A DNA stretch of 7,274 bases from assembly GCA_964629965.1 (NCBI GenBank), contig CAZVRZ010000220.1, forward strand, positions 1-7,274, in the 5' to 3' direction. The notes beneath the pieces were generated by a model, which was not told the DNA's origin, made no database searches, and saw only the letters and a program-made list of their open reading frames with translations. Both the position numbers and the translations under genes were made by a program. Of the stretch, positions 1 to 4,194 are shown piece after piece. Position 1 is the first letter of the stretch, and each line of letters starts with the position of its first letter. Origin of the DNA: CAZVRZ01 sp964629965. Its GTDB lineage: Bacteria > Chloroflexota > Anaerolineae > Anaerolineales > UBA4823.

Positions 1-8
1 TCATGACT

Positions 9-145
9 TCATCCGGCGAAGATTTGGCTCAACTCGCCAGATTGCTGAAGTAGCCAGGCAAGAACAAATGTAGCGCCCCGAACGTCCGAATTCATATTCA
101 AGTCATGCCAGAACTCAAAATCCAAATAGTGTGTTTGTAACGCTG
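9..145 (-). pseudogene. possible 3' remnant of an interrupted gene
   Basis: I do not recognise this protein. On the minus strand a frame enters from the end of the repeat-bounded element and runs about 45 codons to a TGA at 9-11. Its residues look protein-like rather than random (LDFEFWHDLNMNSD near the start, then FVLAWLLQQSGELSQIFAG at the C terminus). The frame can be pushed upstream to an ATG at 248, but that ATG lies inside a repeat of the element and the extra residues are translated repeat sequence. I therefore restrict the call to the part outside the element. If it is real, the insertion removed or displaced the 5' part of the gene. It could equally be a chance open frame; nothing here assigns a function. 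Confidence 0.25.
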
Positions 146-169
146 TGTCACTTAACCCATAAATTGGCC
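145..169 (+). repeat. left terminal inverted repeat, 25 bp
   Basis: This is a perfect inverted match to 1122-1146. It begins GTGTCAC and contains the first CATAAAnTGGCC box (158-169). Identity stops at once on both sides (T at 144, A at 170), which is the behaviour expected of a defined element end. Confidence 0.75.
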
Positions 170-180
170 AGGGTTGGAAG

Positions 181-192
181 CATATAATGGCC
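181..192 (+). repeat. second end box (CATATAATGGCC)
   Basis: This is a one-mismatch variant of the CATAAAnTGGCC box, in the same orientation as the box in the left terminal repeat and 23 bp further in. The preceding GGAAG is shared with the boxes at 246 and 1105. It is probably a subterminal transposase-binding repeat (inference from spacing and orientation). Confidence 0.5.
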
Positions 193-235
193 GCTTTTGG
201 GCCTGTTTTGATACTTTTGTCCCGCAATAAAGCTT

Positions 236-258
236 CACCTGGAAGCATAAAGTGGCCA
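236..258 (+). repeat. direct repeat B, left copy
   Basis: Matches 1095-1117 at 22 of 23 positions (CACCTGGAAGCATAAAGTGG versus CACGTGGAAGCATAAAGTGG, then CCA) in the same orientation. It contains a CATAAAGTGGCC box at 246-257. Together the two B copies bracket the acetyltransferase gene and the inner repeat pair C. Confidence 0.65.
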
Positions 259-278
259 GAAAAATTATCGCTTTTTAC

Positions 279-303
279 GTATCATCTCAAAAAAAATAGG
301 GGG
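279..303 (+). repeat. direct repeat C, left copy
   Basis: GTATCATCTC followed by eight A, then TAGGGGG. The copy at 967-988 has GTATCATCTC, seven A, then TGGGG. The pair lies directly outside the acetyltransferase transcription unit and inside repeat pair B. Read on the minus strand this copy ends in a run of eight T just after the acetyltransferase stop. However, I see no convincing hairpin before it, so I do not call a terminator. Confidence 0.55.
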
Positions 304-326
304 AACATCTATCGGCATGCCATCCG

Positions 327-890
327 CTATGGGGCAGTGAATTCTTCCTTGATCAAGGCAAATCCAAGCCCGTCCTTCCATTCGCCGTTCCTCAGCCTGT
401 CTTTCAGGAAGTGAGATTCGAGCCTCATGTGGGCCTTTTCGAGTATTCTTCTCGACGAATGGTTTTCAGCGTCGCAGTAAGCGACGATCCTGTGCAGTTC
501 CAACGCTTCGAATCCGAACCGGAGCATTCCTAAGAGTGCTTCTGTGCCATAGCCACGGTTCCAGAAATCTTTGTGGATCGAATAGAATACCTCAGCCTGC
601 CCGTTTGCCTTTAGGGTACCGTTCTGGAACCCGGCGAACCCGACTAGGCGGGGGGATTCTTTGACACGGATAGCCAGGATGAATCCGTTTTCTTGCTCGC
701 CGTAGTTCACCTCACTCAATTCATAGACATAGTTCTTCGTCAGTTCTTCAGTGCTTGGCTTGTAAGATTCGGCGGTGAAAAGGTGCTGTTCCAGGGACAA
801 CTCGATCCCGTAGAAGTCTCTCCAATCTTCTTTCTGGAAACGGTCTAGTAGCAAACGTTCGGTCGATATTGGTATCTGATTATCTGCCAT
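327..890 (-). CDS. GNAT-family N-acetyltransferase, RimJ/RimL-like
   Basis: Predicted cytoplasmic acetyl-CoA-dependent N-acetyltransferase of the GNAT superfamily (Acetyltransf_3, RimJ/RimL-like group). These enzymes acetylate protein N-termini, amino acids or small amines; the substrate cannot be told here. The 187 residues are a normal full length. Visible hallmarks are the N-terminal strand ISTERLLLDRF (8-18); the mid-domain beta strand LVGFAGFQNGTLKANGQAEVFYSI (split around 82-105); the acetyl-CoA pyrophosphate-binding loop NRGYGTEAL (111-119); the motif B helix ENHSSRRILEKAHM (142-155); and the closing EWKDGLGFALIKEEF (170-184). The ATG at 890 sits just before the conserved first strand, which supports the start, but there is no good Shine-Dalgarno sequence before it. 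A perfect TATAAT lies about 28 nt upstream. It is the only intact gene inside the inverted-repeat-bounded segment, so it looks like passenger cargo. Gene intact, no frameshift seen. Confidence 0.9.
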   Translation of the reverse strand: MADNQIPISTERLLLDRFQKEDWRDFYGIELSLEQHLFTAESYKPSTEELTKNYVYELSEVNYGEQENGFILAIRVKESPRLVGFAGFQNGTLKANGQAEVFYSIHKDFWNRGYGTEALLGMLRFGFEALELHRIVAYCDAENHSSRRILEKAHMRLESHFLKDRLRNGEWKDGLGFALIKEEFTAP

Positions 891-917
891 GAACTCAGCC
901 CATCATCTGATTATCGG

Positions 918-923
918 ATTATA
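918..923 (-). promoter_or_regulatory. -10 hexamer for the acetyltransferase gene
   Basis: Perfect TATAAT on the minus strand, which would start transcription near 911 and give a leader of about 20 nt before the ATG at 890. No good -35 lies at 16-18 nt (the hexamers there are AAGTTT, CAAGTT and ACAAGT). A TTGGCA at 952-947 is 23 nt away, which is too far. The promoter is therefore plausible but rests on one element. Confidence 0.45.
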
Positions 924-966
924 GCTCGTAAGACCTGTGAAACTTGTGCCAAGTAACGCTATGCTG

Positions 967-988
967 GTATCATCTCAAAAAAATGGGG
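967..988 (+). repeat. direct repeat C, right copy
   Basis: Partner of the repeat at 279-303 in the same orientation. The first 17 bases (GTATCATCTC plus seven A) are identical, then one A is missing and the G-run is shorter. It lies upstream of the acetyltransferase promoter, so the pair frames the complete transcription unit. Confidence 0.55.
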
Positions 989-1013
989 TGGATTGAAAGC
1001 CCCAACACTTCCG

Positions 1014-1022
1014 AGTATAGCA
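1014..1022 (-). promoter_or_regulatory. possible extended -10 promoter (TGCTATACT)
   Basis: The minus strand reads TGCTATACT, an extended -10 (TGn plus a hexamer one base from consensus). It would transcribe towards the acetyltransferase with a leader of about 115 nt crossing repeat C. No -35 is visible, and extended -10 promoters can work without one. It lies in the right flank of the element and could instead be a relic of a lost gene. Confidence 0.3.
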
Positions 1023-1091
1023 TAAATCGTATGTGGCTTGGAGAAGATCGAGAAATCCGGTGAAATGTCCCATGGTGCCATTTTCCATTTC

Positions 1092-1145
1092 TGTCACGTG
1101 GAAGCATAAAGTGGCCAAAACGGCCAATTTATGGGTTAAGTGACA
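1092..1145. repeat. 54-bp imperfect palindrome made of two facing element ends
   Basis: The segment starts TGTCAC and ends GTGACA. Its arms align over about 24-25 bases with one gap and centre on AAAAC flanked by GGCC on both sides. The left arm contains repeat B (CATAAAGTGGCC at 1105-1116) and the right arm contains the right terminal repeat (GGCCAATTTATG at 1122-1133). It therefore holds two related element ends pointing at each other with nothing between, and it could fold into a long hairpin in single strands. Confidence 0.6.
1095..1117 (+). repeat. direct repeat B, right copy
   Basis: Matches 236-258 at 22 of 23 positions in the same orientation. Unlike the left copy it is preceded by TG, giving a complete TGTCAC tip at 1092-1097, so it resembles a second element end rather than only an internal box. 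Confidence 0.6.
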
Positions 1146-1146
1146 C
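1122..1146 (-). repeat. right terminal inverted repeat, 25 bp
   Basis: Its reverse complement is identical to 145-169. It carries the CATAAAnTGGCC box on the minus strand (1133-1122). Identity ends at T1147 outside and C1121 inside. Confidence 0.75.
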
Positions 1147-1163
1147 TGTACGCGCCTGGAAAC

Positions 1164-1213
1164 AAAATACCCGGTGGTTGAATGAGGGGGGCATCCAACC
1201 GGCCGGGTATTTT
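1164..1213. terminator. bidirectional intrinsic terminator after the recombinase gene
   Basis: A perfect 11-bp outer stem pairs AAAATACCCGG (1164-1174) with CCGGGTATTTT (1203-1213). It is continued by an inner stem of GGTTG (1176-1180) with CAACC (1196-1200) and ATG (1182-1184) with CAT (1192-1194). On the minus strand it lies 26 nt beyond the recombinase stop and runs into TATTTTGTTT; on the plus strand it runs into TATTTTTATT. It should end the recombinase operon and also shield the operon from any transcription leaving the repeat-bounded element. Confidence 0.8.
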
Positions 1214-1239
1214 TATTATCTTCACAAACCGCAAAACCG

Positions 1240-3135
1240 TCAAGCGATTTTTGCGCCATCCTTTAGATCAATCGGGATACCAGGCTCCTGAACCAACAGG
1301 CCGAGCAGCTTGTCAAATGGGCTATTGGCAGATGCCTTGCGTAGCTGGCCTTCGGCATCGAAGTAGAGGCCGGTAAATACGGTTTGCAAAATGGCGCGGC
1401 GTTCAGCCAAATTCATTTTGCGCCAGATACCGGCGAAGTCTTGTAAGAGCGGGATGACTTCTCGGGCTTCGGGACGCGCAGAAGGTTTAAATTGCTGCAA
1501 ATAACGGTTGATCCGCAAGTAGGCTTCTTCGTATTCCGCCTGGGTGATGTGCCCCTGGCGGAATAACGCTCGCTGGCGGGCCAACTCCTGGCGCATGTTG
1601 TATCCCTGCATCTCGAATTCGCTCATGCCGTCATCGCTCAGGTAATACGCCAGGATGCCCTCGTACCAGTCTTCGGGGATTACCATGGCCTCAACCAGTT
1701 GATTGATCTGCTCTTCCAGAATTTCGGTGCGCAGATTGGCCTTGTGGCGATCGGGCAGTTCGCTCCCCATACCGCCAGGCCCAGCTTTAATCCCAACTGC
1801 TGGCAGGGTCGGTTCAGCTTCTTCCGGTTTGCGCTTGCGCCGCGTCTTATACAAGTCGTGCAGGGTGGCGCAGCGGTAGTAGGTGTAACTACCCACCCCA
1901 GTTGCTCCGCGCAGGCTGGCTTTGCGACCATCCCAGGCATGACATTCCCAGCAGCACCCAACGCCGGTCAGCAAGTACTCGCGGGTTGGATTACCCTGGT
2001 TCACCGGCGTCTTGAACTTGCGCTTGCGCAGTTGCTGGTTGGATTGCCACAACGCCACGGAAATCAAAGCCTGGTGCTGGCCGGTGTTCAGCTCGATGAT
2101 CGCTCGCTTGCTGCCATTGGGATTGATTCGCTGTGCCTTACGCCCTCGATCCACGGCGGTGATCCCAGGAAGTTGATCATCATCCATGTCCAGCGGTTTG
2201 ACAGTGTGGCGGGCAATCAGGCCAGCGTAGAAGGGGTTGGTGATGATCTCGCGAATGCTCTCGCGCGTGAAGGAGCGTTCCGGCAAGAAATTGCGCGGCC
2301 CTTTGGTACGAAACTTGACCTGGCGGCCATCGGGCAACTGGAAGAGGCGGGTGTTCAGGTATTCGGTAATATCTTTGTCGCTGAAACCCTGGTTATACAG
2401 CGCATGGATCAACTTAACCGCATACTGATCCACCGGGTGCGGCACCGGGATGCGTCCACGCCGGCTTTCGGGCCGGTCGGGCAGGCCGAACAAGGGGCAG
2501 TACCCCTCGCCATTCCGGCTGGTGCAGGTCGAGCACAGCCCATTGCAGTAGCCGTAAGGAGCAAGCCCATTGTGAAGGCCGCGGCGCGCCATCTCGACTT
2601 TCACTTCCCGCACACGGACGCTGGTTTGCCAGACATACATTTCGGCCAGGGCGCCCAAAACGTACAGCACCAACCGCCCCCACCAGCTATCGGTGTCTAT
2701 CTGCTCTGTCACCGACACCAGGCGCACACGATGCTTCTTGAGGAAACGCAAAAAGCGCAGCAGTGACTCCAGGTTGCGGTAAAGGCGGTCCAGCCGGTGG
2801 ACGACCACCACGCTTACTCGCCCGGCCTTGATGTCTCGGATCAATGCCTGCAAGCCTGGCCGGCGGCTGTTGCGCCCGGTGCGGTCGGGGTCCTCGTATT
2901 TGGCGATGATGCGCCAGCCTTTGGAAGCGGCATATTCCTCGGAGCGGTCGGGCTGGTATTCCATCGAGTAGCTGCGGGCGTTGGGATCGATAACCGAAAC
3001 ACGGCTGTAAACTGCGGCGCGTTCCTCCTCGATCAGCCCGATTGCGCCTCCCAGGGTTCTTTTGACGAACTGCTCCAATTCTTCGGGCGAACTGGGCAGC
3101 AGCCAGTTTTTCTTCGAGGTTTCTTTGGCGTCCAT
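1240..3135 (-). CDS. large serine recombinase (resolvase/integrase family)
   Basis: Predicted site-specific recombinase of the large serine class, which cuts and joins att-type sites through a 5'-phosphoserine link. Of 631 residues, the first 40 precede the catalytic domain. That domain opens with YSRVS (43-47; catalytic Ser47, Arg45) and includes TGRNSRRPGLQALI (86-99) and HRLDRLYRN (113-121, with the family's paired arginines R117 and R120). A recombinase domain follows (IHALYNQGFSDKDITEYLN, 243-261; SIREIITNPFYAGLI, 293-307), then a zinc-ribbon-like region (C395, C398, C422), a helical probably coiled-coil stretch (about 510-550) and a C-terminal tail. Two oddities: a cysteine cluster C197, C201, C204, C213 between APYGY and the recombinase domain, and no fourth cysteine in the usual ribbon (H426 is near). 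The ATG overlaps the previous stop as TAATG, and there is no other Met before Ser47, so this start is well supported. Third gene of the operon. It might excise an integrated element or a phage remnant. Confidence 0.93.
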   Translation of the reverse strand: MDAKETSKKNWLLPSSPEELEQFVKRTLGGAIGLIEEERAAVYSRVSVIDPNARSYSMEYQPDRSEEYAASKGWRIIAKYEDPDRTGRNSRRPGLQALIRDIKAGRVSVVVVHRLDRLYRNLESLLRFLRFLKKHRVRLVSVTEQIDTDSWWGRLVLYVLGALAEMYVWQTSVRVREVKVEMARRGLHNGLAPYGYCNGLCSTCTSRNGEGYCPLFGLPDRPESRRGRIPVPHPVDQYAVKLIHALYNQGFSDKDITEYLNTRLFQLPDGRQVKFRTKGPRNFLPERSFTRESIREIITNPFYAGLIARHTVKPLDMDDDQLPGITAVDRGRKAQRINPNGSKRAIIELNTGQHQALISVALWQSNQQLRKRKFKTPVNQGNPTREYLLTGVGCCWECHAWDGRKASLRGATGVGSYTYYRCATLHDLYKTRRKRKPEEAEPTLPAVGIKAGPGGMGSELPDRHKANLRTEILEEQINQLVEAMVIPEDWYEGILAYYLSDDGMSEFEMQGYNMRQELARQRALFRQGHITQAEYEEAYLRINRYLQQFKPSARPEAREVIPLLQDFAGIWRKMNLAERRAILQTVFTGLYFDAEGQLRKASANSPFDKLLGLLVQEPGIPIDLKDGAKIA

Positions 3136-3137
3136 TA
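3133..3137 (-). promoter_or_regulatory. TAATG stop-start overlap (translational coupling)
   Basis: On the minus strand the stop of the 69-residue gene and the ATG of the recombinase share an A (TAATG). The only nearby Shine-Dalgarno-like sequence is AAGGA two bases before the ATG, which is too close to work well. Recombinase translation probably depends on ribosomes finishing the small gene (inference). Confidence 0.65.
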
Positions 3138-3344
3138 TCCTTGCTGCTTGTCCTGATTCATATCCGGGCTGCCGCTTGCCGCGTCGGTTGTCGTGCCCTC
3201 TGTATTTGCCAGTTTATCTTCTGCCTGGACTTCGGTTGGCAGCTCGTCTGGGAACAAATCAATTTTGCGGCCGGTGATACGGCGCAGAGCCAAAGCAAGT
3301 TCACGCTTGAAAGCTTCGATGATTTCGTTTTCTGCTTGTGTCAT
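3135..3344 (-). CDS. small protein of unknown function, coupled to the recombinase
   Basis: I do not recognise this 69-residue protein. Its N-terminal half is a probable amphipathic helix (AENEIIEAFKRELALALRRI, 4-23) followed by a basic TGRK turn and a proline-bearing acidic segment. The last 30 residues are polar and low in complexity, rich in T, D, S, Q and G, and probably disordered. There is no membrane segment, signal peptide or cysteine. It is likely a real gene: GGAG lies 8 nt before the ATG at 3344, it starts 24 nt after the stop of the membrane-protein gene, and its TAA overlaps the recombinase ATG. Small proteins coupled to serine recombinases are sometimes directionality factors or accessory partners, but nothing in this sequence proves that. 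It might also serve mainly as a translated leader. Confidence 0.7.
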   Translation of the reverse strand: MTQAENEIIEAFKRELALALRRITGRKIDLFPDELPTEVQAEDKLANTEGTTTDAASGSPDMNQDKQQG

Positions 3345-3352
3345 GATGTTTT

Positions 3353-3356
3353 CTCC
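3353..3356 (-). promoter_or_regulatory. Shine-Dalgarno of the small gene
   Basis: GGAG on the minus strand, 8 nt before the ATG at 3344. It supports this start over nearby alternatives. Confidence 0.6.
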
Positions 3357-3368
3357 GGTTGTGATGAA

Positions 3369-3914
3369 TTATTTCTTTTGAGGGCCGGCTGCCGCCCACA
3401 GCACCCAGAAAACGCCAGCGCCGGCGCACAGATCGCCGATGCTGAAAGCGCCCTTTTGTGGATACCAGGCTGGAGAAAGCAGCCAGTCCGACAGGAACCA
3501 GAAATGTGTATCTGAAATAGATCGAACCAGATCCTTGCTCAATCCCAGGCGCTGGCCGACAGCCCAGTGGTCAGGCGGTACGCCCATTGCCAGGAGAGTC
3601 TCCGGACTGATCGGCATAAAACCGCCATTCAGGGCGATGACCAACAGGTTGAGCGCCAGGCCTGCGCCGAGCAGCCACATTCCAGGCTGGCGGCGGTTGA
3701 TCCAGGCAAATGCCAGCGGCAGCGCCTGGGAAAGAGCCAGAGCTGTTATGGCAAGTGGCGTGGATGACAAGTGGTTTGTGGCCCAGGTTGCCGCAACGGT
3801 TGGGATGAGCAGCCATGCCCAGCGAATGCGCGGCATGGATATTCGCCGCCGGTGGGTGGTTGCACGGATGAAACCTGCCATCACACCGCAAAGCGCCGCA
3901 ACAACCAGGGGCAT
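3369..3914 (-). CDS. DUF5317 family integral membrane protein
   Basis: A 181-residue hydrophobic protein that fits the DUF5317 family, whose function is unknown and which I know mainly from Chloroflexota and Firmicutes. Predicted membrane segments are about 1-16, 33-50, 54-72, 77-96 and 161-177. Family-like features are the ALNGGFMPIS motif at the end of the fourth segment (94-103) and the late FSIGDLCAGAGVFWVL stretch (157-172), where a GD pair enters the last helix. Between them lies a polar loop (104-156) rich in Trp and Pro, probably facing one side of the membrane. The start is firm: AGGAGGG sits 6 nt before the ATG. It is first gene of the operon, 24 nt before the small gene and upstream of the serine recombinase. 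Why a membrane protein shares an operon with a recombinase is unclear. I recognise the family by motif, not by a search. Confidence 0.82.
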   Translation of the reverse strand: MPLVVAALCGVMAGFIRATTHRRRISMPRIRWAWLLIPTVAATWATNHLSSTPLAITALALSQALPLAFAWINRRQPGMWLLGAGLALNLLVIALNGGFMPISPETLLAMGVPPDHWAVGQRLGLSKDLVRSISDTHFWFLSDWLLSPAWYPQKGAFSIGDLCAGAGVFWVLWAAAGPQKK

Positions 3915-3920
3915 GGTTTA

Positions 3921-3927
3921 CCCTCCT
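3921..3927 (-). promoter_or_regulatory. strong Shine-Dalgarno of the DUF5317 gene
   Basis: AGGAGGG on the minus strand, 6 nt before the ATG at 3914. It is much stronger than the site of the acetyltransferase gene and fixes the start of this frame. Confidence 0.75.
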
Positions 3928-4140
3928 ACGCTCCCGCCTGATTCCGGCGATTCTTCGGCATGCCTGGCCGTCGCCGTTACTGAGACTGTTGAATTATTTG
4001 ATTGGTGATAGGAGTTCATTTGCCACCTCACGAGATTGGGATTTACAGGCGTTGCCTGCATTGGCGGCGATTGTCCCAACCCGCACTCTCCAACCCACTC
4101 GCTCCCCCATTCGCCGGCAGATTAGAAACCGGCCAGGAAT
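3928..4140. other. intergenic stretch, probable promoter region of the operon
   Basis: No convincing gene on either strand. The operon's promoter should lie here. The best minus-strand -10 candidate is AATAAT within TCAAATAATTC (about 3992-4002), one base from consensus but without a recognisable -35, so I do not call it separately. The plus-strand open frame starting at a TTG near 3989 runs through the terminator hairpin and has no ribosome-binding site. Confidence 0.4.
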
Positions 4141-4176
4141 CAAAAAAACAGCCAGCCCGGTGACAAGGCTGGCTGT
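4141..4176 (-). terminator. intrinsic terminator of the STAND regulator gene
   Basis: A perfect 10-bp stem (ACAGCCAGCC at 4148-4157 with GGCTGGCTGT at 4167-4176) has a 9-nt loop. On the minus strand it is followed by a run of seven T (4148-4142), then GATT. It sits 18 nt after the TAA at 4195-4197 and should separate this gene from the operon downstream. Confidence 0.9.
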
Positions 4177-4194
4177 ATGCTGGCTATCTGGCGT

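Larger units (their letters stand above)
145..1146. mobile_element. putative non-autonomous element with 25-bp inverted repeats carrying a GNAT gene
   Basis: Seen directly: positions 145-169 and the reverse complement of 1122-1146 are identical over 25 bases, and both start GTGTCACTTAACC. They enclose 1002 bp holding one intact gene (the acetyltransferase at 327-890) and no transposase or helper ATPase frame. The ends carry repeated CATAAAnTGGCC boxes, three on the left and two on the right. Multiple short repeats at each end, with tips beginning TGT, are typical of IS21-family elements (established family feature). The assignment to that family is inference and other DDE families are possible. 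The flanks show TGTAACGC (136-143) and TGTACGC (1147-1153), a possible target duplication that has lost one base. The best reading is an element whose transposition genes were replaced by a passenger and which would need an enzyme supplied in trans. The alternative is a chance leftover of two separate insertions. Confidence 0.6.

Noticed and set aside
279..303. intrinsic terminator for the acetyltransferase gene
   Set aside because: There is a run of eight T on the minus strand, but the preceding bases form only a tight GGCATGCC palindrome and no stable stem adjacent to the T-run.
187..414. 75-codon plus-strand frame over the left repeats
   Set aside because: It begins in an element box and runs antisense into the acetyltransferase gene. 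No domain.
937..953. sigma-54-like promoter (TTGGCAC...TTCACA) upstream of the acetyltransferase
   Set aside because: The -24-like half is good but the -12 half lacks the required GC and the spacing is off. A consensus TATAAT nearby explains the promoter better.
975..1259. 94-codon minus-strand frame between recombinase and acetyltransferase
   Set aside because: It would read through the terminator hairpin and the 54-bp palindrome and begins inside the recombinase gene. Its product is translated repeat sequence with no domain.
1699..2766. 355-codon plus-strand open frame
   Set aside because: It lies wholly antisense to the serine recombinase, whose catalytic and recombinase-domain motifs are clear. 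The plus-strand product has no recognisable domain and no ribosome-binding site.
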